A stretch of 64,000 bases of DNA, from NCBI RefSeq assembly GCF_945859685.1, contig NC_079149.1, forward strand, positions 24,897,118 to 24,961,117. The letters run 5' to 3'. This document shows, one piece after another, positions 35,286 to 47,072 of the stretch. The stretch's first letter is position 1, and each line of letters begins with the position of its first letter. The translations under genes were made by a program, and so were the position numbers. Origin of the DNA: Eupeodes corollae (lineage: Eukaryota; Arthropoda; Insecta; Diptera; Syrphidae). The notes beneath the pieces were generated by a model. The model was not told the origin of the DNA. It did not search any database and saw only the letters and a list, made by a program, of their open reading frames with translations.

Positions 35286-38200
35286 AATCCAATTAAATTT
35301 TAATCAAAAATGTATCGCTTTACTTTCAAAACCGAAAAATGTCTGCATTTGATTATTAAAGGCATCTGGTACTTCAATGTGTTATTAAGTTGAGTGGTAA
35401 GAAAATCAAAATGGCGGTTCAACAATTTAAAAATTTTCTGTGGTAACTTCAAATACCTTATCAATGCTCAAGATTAACAACCTTTAATAAGTGTTCTGGA
35501 CCATAAACATATCAGACAAAGTATTGGTTAGTTCTTGAAAATTACTGAACCGTGAAGAAGTTTGGTAAGAGTGCGGAGACCTTTCTGTTAGTAGAGAAAA
35601 TCCCCAACTTCGAAAGAACATACATAAGAACCATACCCTGATAACTACTCTATAAGGAGCTTTATGCTTAAGGACTACAACAGATATCGGGTCAACTTTG
35701 ATTTTGAGTATGGAACCCTAACAAAATAAGCGTAAGCAAAAAATTGTGAGGGAATATGGCCGCCATCTATTTTTCAAGTCCTTTTTTTTTATATATTTCT
35801 TGCCTACAGCAAAAATAATGATTTATTCTTCATTTACTTTATAAAAAGGAATACATAGGTCTGTATATAGAAGGAAAAAAGGATACAAAATTAATCTTAT
35901 ATTACGACTATCAGGATATTTTAAAGTTGCACTCTAACTGTTTGGTTTAATCTCCATCATCATTAGAACAAAAGCAATTTTAACTTTCTAAGGAGAACCC
36001 CCAACCCCTCTGCTGACGGTTGCACTTGCACTTATTCTTGTTTCAAAAAAAGAAGGTTATTTTAGATTTAAGGATGCTTTTGTTGTGTGTCCTCTTTTTT
36101 AGAAACAAATCACAGAGATTTCTCCCTGAACATCCTGAGGCATAAAGTTAAAATTGGTTTCGCATGAATGAACTTACACTGCCGCACCATCACCATTCTC
36201 AAAACCTACCCCATCAGCACTTTAACCTTTGTATGCGTGTGTTGCTCCTGTTTTTTTATCCTTTTATTTGTTTCTTAGTTTTTCTTTTTCTCTAATTCTG
36301 ATTTCTTTTCGTTTATGCTTTAGAAATGGTTCTCTACAAATCTCAATGAGCGCATGATCTACCTCAATAAGTGGATTTACTATAAAAACTCCATTTGCAA
36401 TCTCACTCGTCCTGACAAAATCCCCAGAAAAGCTTTATTTTTTAACACTCTCTGAATTAAAGATGGAAATGAGAAATAAAGAAAACGGTGCTATAAGGAC
36501 TAAGATTTATTTGTAAAATTTTTCTTTTTTGTTATTAATAAGAATTGATAAGAAAAGAATAATATGAACAAGGACATCCAGGACGTTAACAAAAATGTTC
36601 CTCAGACAAATTTGGCTGCCCTTTTGTTTTAAATCAGAATCCTTGTGCAGAGAGGGTGCATGGGGCGTTTTACTGTATGTCAGTTATGCTAATTTAACAT
36701 CTATTAAAAGCTTATTTTTTTATATTTTCGATGTAACTGCGGTAGATATAGTTAGCCTCCATCATTATGGTAGGGTTCATGTTTCAACCAAAAGACGCAA
36801 CACAGTGAAACACACAGACCATCCCTTCCAGAAGATGAAGCAAGGAAAACAGGACGAAATCATGATGATGATGATGTTGTTTTGCAAGCTGGGTAATTTA
36901 TGGTCGGAAACCAACACTGCTACTAATTAGTGCTTTCGGTAAATAGCAGGATAAAGAGGATATGAGTTTGAAGGCGGGAACTTTTCGAGCTTATAGTAGC
37001 CGCGATGTCTGCGATGTTTGCGGGAGTTAATAAAACTTGTAGCAAATTTAAGGTAAAATCCACCCCTAAACTAAAAACAACTGTCATTGTCTGTTTCAAG
37101 CCAAAATCATAAACATCCACGAGAGAAAAGTCAGGAAAATTTACGATACCATGGAATTAATTTTGATACTGTGTGTAAATGGGAATGAAGCCAAATCGAT
37201 AGAAATCTTCAACACCCACGAGATATCCTTAAAATAAAATCAGAAAAATAAGAAATATCCCTGTAGCGCATATAGTGGGATGCAAGTATTCACTTTATGA
37301 CCTAAAACCGTCTCTTTTTCTTTTACTTATTTTTGTTATGTATCGACAATCCTAAAGAAAAAGAAAATTCATATCCATCCATTGGTTTTTCCCGGAAAAA
37401 TACTGAAGGAAAGTGTAAATTTATATTTTGTTTTATATTCCAAAACACGGTGTGATGCGGTGTTGAAAAATAAGACATAATAATGCCGATGGGGCAGGTT
37501 TATACTCAGGTTAGGTTAGCTGTAGGTATGAGAGAGTAGACTTGAAATCGTGAAGGCGTTCGTTCGTTTTATACCCATCGTGCCATGTAGAGCAGATCCA
37601 GACCCAGGTAATGAACTCAACTTGGCAGTCAAGCTGCGAAAAGATGAAGTTTTCGAGTATGTGTCCATATTGTGATGCAATAAAAATAAATTTGAAACGT
37701 GTGTTGGAAGGAAAAGTACCTACTCCTCGTATATATTTATCAATCAATCAGACCGCGAATTAGATTTATTTATTATTTTTTGTTGTGCTGATAAAATATG
37801 GTGTAAAATGCAGTGAAAACAAGTTCAGGAACACGAACACGGGTGTAAAAAGGGCAGGTCTAAGGTGTTGTGGGATTTGGAATAATGCCAACATAAAAAC
37901 AAGAAGTAAAAGCCAAAAATATGTACTTGATGTGTTTTTGTGCTTTTGGTTTTGGACAAGGAATTATTCGAACATGATTTTGAGGGGAATCTAAATTTCG
38001 TGACTACAAATATTGGCTTGTTTTAACTTTAAGTAAAACTCATTTTTTTTCTCTTAAAAGACTGGTTTGACTTCCTTGAAGACGAATTACTAGTTTGTAC
38101 CCAATACAAAACTAGAACCCATGTGGGAAGAAAAGTGGGATTTCGAATTCAAAAAACCAATCATCCAATCCTTTTGGAAGCACGTTTTAAAGTAATGATA

Positions 38201-38438
38201 TTGATGCTTTTATTGTCGTATTAGAATAAGCAAATGTTTCAGATTCAGTTAAACAAAAAGACGAACTTAACTGCAATTTTTCTTGGATGCGATTTCTATG
38301 GAATATTAAAAGAAGGCTGCGGTTCAATAAAGGCCCTTAGCTTTTGTGATGAACATTGATTTTTTGACATCGATTCCCTAGCTGAATATCGTGAACATTT
38401 TGAAATATGTATGTACTATATAATAAAATAGTGAAATA
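35286..38438. other. Long non-coding interval
   Basis: No gene is established. The ORF at 36595-36930 has a Met run made by an ATG/GAT trinucleotide repeat and no recognisable domain. The patch at 37500-37720 is less AT-rich but closed. Confidence 0.4.
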
Positions 38439-39467
38439 TAGGGTGGTTAAATTTTAAAGGCTGAATGTTGAATGTAAACCATACCTAAACGTCGAATTTT
38501 TGGTGGCATCTAATTTAGCATTGATCAATTTCAGATTTACTCAATTTGAATCATGGAAAGATACACAATCAAGCAAAGCGTTAAAGATTTTCAGGCTTAT
38601 TATGAAAATGGGCGTACAATAGGAAAAACAGTGCAAAAGTTTGAGTGAAACAGGATTGTAGAAGATGTGAAAGTACCAGTGCTTGCTCGTGCAGCTCGCA
38701 TCATAAATAGTAGTGCTGGTTTTGTTGATAGTGTGACTGAAGAACCTTCCACCTCATTTCTTTGTCTTGCCCACCAATTGCACCTCTAACGTTGATGAAC
38801 AATTTGCATAAAGACTAGGATTTACGCTCTTACAAAATAGAACTGACTCAAGAACTAAGGCATTTTTGACCATTTCAAGCGTCGCTAATAGTCAGAATGG
38901 TGGAAAGAAATGGCTACAGTGGAAGTTCAGTTTTCGAAGATAATCATCCTCAGTGACGAGACTTATTTTCACCTCAGGGAATTCGTCATTAAGCTGAATT
39001 TTTGTCGAAAAACCAATGGTGCGGTTTATGGGCTGGCGTCACCATCGGACCTTATTTTTTTCAAAATAAGGGTGGTCAGGCGGTTACAGTGAGATGAATG
39101 GACTTCGCTATCGTGAGATTATATCGAACTTTTTATGGCCCGAATTGGAAGACATGAATGTAGGTGACATTTGCAGCACCAATGGCCGTGTTATTTGACA
39201 TCGTTGGACTTCTTTCTTTAGGGTTATTTGAGAGAAATGGTTAACGTCGATAAACCAGCAATAGTTTAAGAGCTAAATGATGAGATAATTTGACATATTA
39301 ACTTCATATAACCTCAATTATGCCTCAGACTCATCGAAAACTTTGACCATTGGACGAAGGTGTGCAGCCATGGTCGCAGAGGCAAATTGGCCGATATTTT
39401 TTTGCTAATAACAATAATATGTGTTTCTTTTAAAATCAACATCGGCTCTTTAAATTTAACCACCCTT
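38439..39467 (+). mobile_element. Mariner transposon with both ends, transposase dead
   Basis: Both terminal inverted repeats are visible: GGGTGGTTAAATTTTAAAGG at the left and, as reverse complement, GGGTGGTTAAATTTAAAGAG at the right. Each is followed inward by a GATGTTGA-type motif. A TA dinucleotide flanks each end (38437-38438 and 39468-39469), as expected for mariner. Inside, MERYTIKQSVKDFQAYYENG starts at 38553, then KVPVLARAARIINS, ITEDFQF/IILSDETYFHL-type readings near 38935-38970, NGAVYGLAS at 39016, PNWPCYLTSLDFFL near 39185, and HRRCAAMVAEAN at the end. It is about 1.03 kb, shorter than an intact mariner, with stops and frameshifts throughout. Confidence 0.85.
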
Positions 39468-39469
39468 TA

Positions 39470-42400
39470 TTTTCCGGAATAAATGACTTTAGGTAAAAAT
39501 CATTTCTTGTTAAAATTTTTTCGAGCTCAATAGAATTCAGGATTCTTCATGGAAATTTGTTTTCTACCGAAATATTTCTTTTGAATTTAATATTTTCTGA
39601 TAGCGTGAATTTCTCTGGAAATCAATTTTCCAGAAATAAAAATCCAATGAAAGTACAGTAAAATATCCTTGGATTCTTTTCTTTTCGATTCTAATCGATT
39701 TCGAGGAAAACTTTTGAAACTTTCGAACCCAATTTTCTATAAACGGAAACATTACGAGAGAAATGTTTATTCACAAAAACTCTCAATGATGGTTTCCTAG
39801 ATCATTATTTAGATCAAATTCGATAAAAGGTTTCGAAAAAGTACAAATGTGACCCTTTATAGCTACAAGTTTTCGAGATACATGATTTTTAAGTTGAAAT
39901 ATTGGTGTTTAGTGAACTAAGTATTGATAAGGTTAATCCTGAAAGTCAATGGAAATGCGTAGTAAGTTTTAAGAGTTTATCATTAATGCTAAGAACGAAG
40001 TAATCTTTTGAAATAATTTAAAGAAATAAAGGGACTAGGGGTACTGGAAAGTGAGAAAATTATTGCAAATTCTTAAAGAAATTCAAGACCATAGAATAAA
40101 AAAAACATTGAAACCAATCTTTGCCAAAGGGTCAAAAGCTGGCACTTTCCCCCTTCCCTTTGGAAGCCTTTGGCTAAAAATATTCAAAATCTTAATTTCT
40201 GCTATTTTTTAAAGATCAGAAATGAATTTTCGGCTTTGGTTGTTTTATTTAACTTTAATTATTAATTCCACTCACGTGCACCCAACTTTAATAAAGATAA
40301 GAAAATTAAATTTTAACTTAACTTAGAAGATGTAGCTGGAGCTTAATTCTCCACAGCCAAGCTTTTGATTGAATACAGCACCAGAAAAAAAATAGCTTCC
40401 ATAAAAATGTGGTTTGGAAAAAAGCGCCTGAACTATACAGAGGCGTTGATTCATTTCAAATCGATTATAAAATCCGTTTTTGTAGTATGTAACTGACATT
40501 TAGGTATTAAACAACCTGAACGATAAGAGTCAGGGTTATTTAAGGCAAATAAACACCATTATATCACCTAAAATTTACATTTCCATGAATTCTGTGGAAA
40601 AAAGGTCAGATACTCATTTGTAATCCTTCACTTTTTCAAGAAGAAATAAGCAAAAGCCTACATTCAACTGTCAATTGTTGTTAAAACCTTTATCTTTTAT
40701 CCAAAGCAAACTGTCATCCACACCTTTAACACCAGCAATAAATTAAAACCAGATGTCCAAGTGTTAAAAAATCCTTAGAATAAAAATAACTCAAGAAAAA
40801 ATGTCACCACCTAATTCGCATGTCCTCAACACCAAACCATTAGTTTCTGTGTTCAAACCTCAAATAAAAAGTCTTCTTTCATCTCTTTGATCTTTAATTA
40901 AATTTATTATTATTGTAAGCATGTCACGATGTCCTTTAATGTTATGACAACTTGTTCTTTTAATCAATTTAAAGATTAAATCTTAAACCCTTTGTTAAAA
41001 TTAAAATTAACATAATAAATTCATTTGTACTTAATTCGAAAATTCTAAAGATTGAACTAAAAAAGACAAGAAGAAAAAGGAAAACGTTTAATGGTTTTCT
41101 TCCTTTGTTCTTTAATCCTTTTTTTTTGTAGAATTTATTTATGTGTTTCTATAAAGAAGAATAAATCAATAAGTACTAAATTCTGAATTAAAAACATTTT
41201 ACAACTTAATATCTTTGGATCAACAAGTTGAACATAAAAAGTCTGCAATCAGTTTTAATTTAATTTGGTTCTGTACGAAACAAACCAACTTTATGCTTGA
41301 GAGAAAAATACTTAAGTATTTATATTTTTGAAAACATTAATATATATTTTTTTACAGAAGGACTTAAAAATTATAAAGAAAATAAATGAAATCCAAAATT
41401 TCTTCTGCTTTATTAAACAAAAGAAACGAAATAACAAAATTACATTTGAAAATAACAAAGAAAATTTTAACTCAATTTGTTTATTATTCTTCTATAAACG
41501 TGTACACGAGTGACTAAGTATGTACCCATTTCAAGAAATTACATTTTTGGAAAACAAAAGAAAGTTTTCTGGTTTTCTGAAAGCAATCATAGCTGAATAC
41601 ATTGCTGTCATGCACAGATATAGTAATTTGGAAAACAAAATAGAAAATTTACTTTACCATACTGAACTTTTTACACTGAACTAAAAGGGTTAAAAGTTTC
41701 GTACAAAACAAATACAAATTTCCCAGGAATTTTTTCATCGAGCTCATTTTGTTTCGAAAATAATGCATTAACTTATTTATATGATTTTCGTCAATGATTT
41801 ATATTCATTAATTTAATGTTTAAGTACATCAATTTAACGAATGTGTTTAAATTTGTATAGAAGATTGCATTACATTTAAAATGTTCAAATATTAACCGAC
41901 TCCTGTTCTTAAGATTTTAAGCAATTCATGAAATCATTGATTATTCATAGCTTTAATAAAATATATTCATAAATGAGAAACACGTACCAATTTTCAAAAT
42001 GTATTTCCATTGAACAAACGTTCTGTTTCCTAAATCCTTAACTTTTTATTTGTTTCTAATAAAATCATTACTTCTGACAACTTGTAATGAAGTTAATTTT
42101 GAAATAACACTAAATTCTACATAAAAATAATGAAAAAATTAATGAAAAGTATGTTGTCATACATTTAAAATCTATGTCGCTTAAAAGGTTTATAAACAAT
42201 TTATGAATATCGTATTAGGATCATTGTTCATAAAAATTATAAAAAGTACCATTCACATAAAAATGTCACAATAGAAAACTTTTAATGAACGCTTATACAT
42301 AAAAACGAACACCGATCGTAAAGTTTATGAATTTTTTCATAAATGCAAAACTAAAGTCAGTAAACTGTGTTCTTTAATGATATTTCACAATAAACATTTT

Positions 42401-43459
42401 TTTCAGTGTATTTTCTGAATTCTGATAGACTGAGAGTGACTCATTTTTGGGTTAAGCAATTTTTGATTAAGAATTCAAGAACTGTGCGGTTGTTACATTT
42501 TGGAAAAAAAAAGAATTCTTAATTATTTGAGTGCATATAAGTGGTTTATATTTTCTCTGTCTTCTATTATTCATCTCTTTGACATTGAATAATAATAATT
42601 TCAAATCATGTCTGTGTTAATTCGGTATGCATGGATTAATTTTGAATTATTTCAAAATTTGTCTGTCTTAAAGTAAAGACCTTGAAGAGAATAACATTAT
42701 ACAAATAACAAAAATATTGGCATCGAAGCTGCAGGAGATAAGTATACAGAAAATTGTTACATCGTTCTTTGAAAACACAAATCATGGCCATTGAAACCTT
42801 GAAATGAATCTTTCAATACATGAAGAAGAGAGATATCAATTAATTTTGAAATCGAAAAACAGTAAGAAGAGAGTGATATGAGTATCAAATGTCATATTGA
42901 CTTTTGTTCAAGGCGAAGATATATAAGTTGTTAGAATCCTTCGATATCAATTTTAATACTTTGATTACTAAATGAACCTGTCACCTGATCACGTCTAAAG
43001 ATTGAAAGATAAAAAAAAAGAAACGATACAAAAATACCTCAATCTGGAAATTAAATGTCAAAAACTCAGAGTTAGGAGAGGAACGAAGACAAAATCATCT
43101 GTTAACTTAATTACTTCAACATTCAACTAAATCTTGTAAATTTTGATCTATTGAACTTAAATTCAATATAATAAAAGTGGCACGTAGTGCTCAACTTGAG
43201 ACTTCTTCCTTAAGAGACGAGAAGTCTACAACTTTAGTTTTTTAATAACTTCGATACATCAAAAATTTAGAATTAATAATATTAATGTGTTTATTAAGAT
43301 GAAAATATCTTTCGACAAGTTAAAGCTATATTTATTTTTCTTAAATTTAAGAACCTAATAACCGACAAATTGCTTAAGCTGAATAGAGCAACTGCTAACA
43401 TACTTTTCAAATAAGACGTTTCAAGCAATGATCAGTTTTGAAGCTGTAATTTTTTACAT
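39470..43459. other. Long AT-rich non-coding interval
   Basis: No gene or known element is seen. Around 41940-42370 several short TTCATAAA/TTTATGAA motifs recur in both orientations, which may be the trace of a decayed inverted-repeat element. Confidence 0.4.
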
Positions 43460-44480
43460 TTTTGTCAAATAAAAAAGAAAGTAGGTGGGTAGATATAGCA
43501 GTCACAAGCAGCCTTGTGCGCTATGCAATTAGTGCTGGAAAGTTTATGGTACCATGAACTCGTTTGACCTATGAAATGAAAAATAGAACAATAATATTAT
43601 TAAGGATTTATTTGGATAAAATAAGCGATCCCAGAACTATTTCGTCCCATTCAAAAAGTAAATCAGGTCTTTAATTTTCATCTCAGATAGTTTATCAAGA
43701 TTTTTCAAAAAGGCCTTTCCCAAGTTTAATATTATAGAAATGGCCAGGGCAGGATATTTACAGAGAACGTGAATCACAGCTTCCCTTTCATGTTGGCCTC
43801 CGCAGCTACGGCAGTTTTGCTGCTTGCTCTCCTATCTGCCAATGTCCGTTACATATGGCAGTAACTCTGGCTATATCACGCCTATTTTTGCATACAAGTT
43901 CGCTAGAAGGGTTTAGTTGTAGAAAGGTCATATCTTCCTAGATATGGTACAGTCCATTAGACTGTTCCACCTGCGGTTGCATTCTGTCAGAAAAAGTGAG
44001 AACATTTTCTTCTTTATTAGTTCAAGACAAATATATACCCTTTTCGAAAGTGAGCTATGAAGGGCCGATCCTTGCCGGGCCAGTTCATCAGCCTGGAACC
44101 CAAATAAGAGTAAAATGGATTTTCATGTTGAGACTTTATAGTTTATAGCGACATTGCACCAGTATGGAGGATGTAGTGGCCGAATTGATAATGGCTTGGC
44201 TCTTAGTGCACTAGCTATTCTTTGAACCATCCTTAGTTTCTCGATATTGTATTTCTTGCTAAGCGCAGGCTACAGCACAATCGATTAATAAGACAAAATA
44301 AGACGTACAACGGCTGTGAACGTCTACAAAACCATCTTCGACTAAGAACTCCCTTTTTAACCAAAAGTTGATCTACACGCATTAGAGGCAATGCACGCCT
44401 TCTTAACCCAATCTTCAATTTTTAATTTCCAGTTTAGTTTGGGATCTAGAATGACTGCTAGATATTTCGGAAAACAAAGA
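43460..44480 (-). mobile_element. RNase H-bearing LINE remnant (I/R1-like)
   Basis: On the minus strand, in order: KYLAVILDPKLNWKLKIEDW near 44475-44415 (the typical region after RT), TAVVRLILSY, LSKKYNIEKLRMVQRIA near 44270, then FQADELARQGSAL near 44097-44057, whose ADELAR resembles the end of the RNase H domain. CKNRRDIARVTAICNGHWQI follows near 43893-43840, and GGQHEREAVIHVLCKYPALA near 43800-43748 (a Cys/His knuckle) leads to LDKLSEMKIKDLIYFLN. This order (RT, RNase H, CCHC-like tail) fits I- or R1-type non-LTR elements. Internal deletions and stops are present. Confidence 0.7.
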
Positions 44481-44599
44481 CAGGACTTACTCGTAAATGT
44501 TCAGTCGGGTTAGTGAATTGAAGTTCTTAAAATTAACTTGAAAAATGTTTATGAACTAGCAGTCAAATTTTGAAAGAATGGTTCCCTGACCGAGTTATT

Positions 44600-44850
44600 T
44601 CTGGAAGACGTTATCATAATTGGAGAAAAAGGTTATTACGAAACCGTTTGAAAACAAGACTTATACCAATGCCTTTTCAATGGACACAATTCCTGCACTA
44701 ATCACAGACAATCAGTCGAAAATGTCCGAATTGATTATTGAAAATATCCTGAAAAGAATTTGCTACTTTAACCGTAGCCATGGTTGCCAATTGGCTGATA
44801 TCTTTGTCCACTACATCCACACGCGCAGAATTACCGATTCCACTTAGAAC
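44600..44850 (+). mobile_element. Mariner 3' fragment (transposase C-terminus)
   Basis: The open segment 44620-44847 contains MSELIIENILKRICYFNRSH followed by GCQLADIFVHY. This matches the conserved mariner C-terminal pattern (E.VIENF..RI..C..S.GGHLADI.FH). The upstream core is absent. Confidence 0.65.
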
Positions 44851-45560
44851 TAAAACTAAATTCCATCTCAAGACTCTTCTCAAGCCCACCGTTTAATTGG
44901 AATCCGTACCTTAAATTGCTTGGATTATTTTCAAAAAGCCCCTATGTTTCTATTTCTTCAACGTTAACTTTTTTTCTATAGTCAAATTTCATCAAAAAAA
45001 TAAAAACAAAGACATATTTAAAATCATTTTATATACATATTTTTTTAAAGACCATCCATCATATTCTATTGTTCAATTATTTTGTTTTGTTTTTCTATGA
45101 TCAAAAGGAAAATGGCAAATTAAAAGAAACCATTCCCCCTCACAACGTTTATAATAATATACATATTTTTGCATAACATCACTGAATTTTACTTTTAATT
45201 GGCATAGAAAAAATAAAAAAAGAAAATATCAGTTTCGTTTGCTACTGTAGCTATGTATACTCGTATATATATTATTTTCACTACATTAATAGCTAATTAA
45301 ATTTATATAAAGATTCTTTTTTTTGTTTAACTGGAATTTAAATTTTTATTACAAGATTCCCCACTTTGTTTTTGAAAGGTACTAAAGTTTCACAGGCAGT
45401 AGAATTTTTCTTAGCTAATTTATTTTAGTTCTTAAATTTGTGTTGTTTCTAAAAATCGTAAAGGTAAAAAATTAATGGAAATCTTTTAGAACATTTTATT
45501 TAAAATTACATTTATGAACGCAACCCTTAAAAATCTTGTATTTTTTTTAGTGTTCCTTAA
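44851..45560. other. AT-rich non-coding interval
   Basis: Nothing is recognised. Confidence 0.5.
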
Positions 45561-46079
45561 CCCAAACCTTGCGCACATTGTGCTCATTTTACGGTAGACG
45601 TATGGGCCCTTCCCTGTCCACTCTTCAACGTTTGGTTGCCAAATTTGAGAGGACCGGTTCAGCCTGTGAAAGTGTTAAAAAGAACTCGGGACAGTCTATT
45701 CCTCGCCATGCACAAGAGCTTGGCCTTTCCAGACTTCAACTTGGCGACTTTTGCGTCGGGACTTGGACCTACACCAGTACAAAATCCAATTGAGACAGGA
45801 GCTCAATGTTCAAGATCATAGACAACTCCGTTTGTTTGCTAAGTGGGTTTTGAATCGTTTGGCAGAGGAGCCCAATTTTGACCGAAAAATCATCTCTACC
45901 CACGCGAGGTTTACCAGGTGTGGATTTTGGAAAGGCGGCGTAAGTGGTCCGTACTTTTTTGAAAACGACGTTAGTGAGGCGGTCATTGTCAATAGCGAGC
46001 GCTACATAATGATGATAGCTAATTTTGTATGGACCAAATTGAACCATATGAACCAAGACGACATGTGGTTCCAACAAAA

Positions 46080-46084
46080 CGACG
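46080..46084. repeat. Left target-site duplication CGACG
   Basis: CGACG directly precedes the Transib terminus and recurs at 49956-49960 directly after it. A 5-bp GC-rich duplication of the form CGNCG is the known Transib preference. Confidence 0.85.
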
Positions 46085-46097
46085 CACAGTGGGGTAG
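46085..46097 (+). repeat. Transib left terminal inverted repeat
   Basis: The sequence is CACAGTGGGGTAG. The first seven bases equal the V(D)J recombination signal heptamer consensus. Twenty-three bases after the heptamer lies ATAAAAAGG (46115-46123), which agrees with the nonamer ACAAAAACC at six of nine positions. The heptamer identity is seen directly; calling the second motif nonamer-like is inference. Confidence 0.85.
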
Positions 46098-47072
46098 CTC
46101 CATACATGGTGATGATAAAAAGGTCACCTTGAAAAATTAAAGCAACGGGATTATAAAGTTCGCTCTCTTAAAGTTAACGGAAAATCTGATTTGAAGAGTG
46201 TGATTTTTTTTTTTTGTATGTCTCGTAGTCAAGGTTAGACAGCCCATCAAAGTAGACTTTTAATGTGCAAAAATCGATTATTTAAAAAGTGTTAAAAAAG
46301 ATTAACTTTAGTTTTAGCCATAAAATCAAAATTAAGATCGGAAAAAAGTTTAAAAAAATGTCACACCTAGAGGAAGGTATGTAGATTATGATTGAAGTTT
46401 AAAAATATAAAAAAAGAAATCTTTTTGTTGAAATAATTGAAATTAAAAAAAAGAAATTTTGTTAAGGCTTTTTTTTACTTTTCACTTCATATCTTCTGTT
46501 GGGGCAAAAGTCAAGCAGGTCTGAAAGTGGGAAAAGTTTCAGGAACAATAAACCTATACTACCAAAAAAACAAAAGTGCTTGACTTTTGCCCCAAATATT
46601 TGTTTTCAATTTTTTAAAATAAAGTTAAAGTATTTAAAAAGCTTAAAAATTGTTTACTTCTTTTTATAAATTTATTTTACAAAATTTTAGGAACAATATT
46701 CAATTTCTGATAGCTAAATTTTATTATAAAATTGTTTTTAAGTGTTTCAATTATTTTTTTTCAAAAAATTATCTCAAAATTGTTATACCAATAGTCCTTC
46801 TTTTCAATAAAATTTCTCTGCTCCTTTTCTGTTCTAAATTGCAAGTTAACAATATTTTTGAACTTTTCAAACAATTATTTAAATCAAAAAAGGTTGTGAC
46901 AAATTTTTACTTTACCAAAAAAATATTATGCTTTCCATTGTATTTACAATTTTGAGTCTTAAATAAAAAAAATTAAGTAAATTGACTTCTACTTTTAATT
47001 AAATGTTATTTTGCCTACTCCTTACTTTTTTGAAAACAATTTCTCATTTTGCACTTTGCAACTTGTTTTTAG
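46098..47072 (+). other. Transib 5' non-coding region, possible small first exon and intron
   Basis: It is AT-rich with no transposase similarity. It contains ATGTCACACCTAGAGGAAG followed by GTATGT at 46358-46382 (a short ORF start with a good donor) and, at 47072, an acceptor-like TTGTTTTTAG just before the transposase reading begins. Joining them would place the downstream reading in a frame that closes near 47165, so the intron model does not work without a further frame change. A 19-bp inverted repeat lies inside (46499-46595). Confidence 0.4.
46499..46595. repeat. Perfect 19-bp inverted repeat with 59-bp loop
   Basis: TTGGGGCAAAAGTCAAGCA (46499-46517) is followed by its exact reverse complement (46577-46595). 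It lies in the 5' region of the Transib element. It may be a tiny insertion with terminal repeats, or a structural or regulatory stem of the transposon. Confidence 0.8.

Noticed and set aside
36595..36930. 111-codon plus-strand ORF
   Set aside because: It includes a Met run from an ATG trinucleotide repeat and has no family features.
46650..46955. 101-codon ORF in the Transib 5' region, considered as a second transposon gene
   Set aside because: It is Phe/Lys/Ile-rich from AT-rich DNA, and no RAG2-like or other accessory motif is visible.
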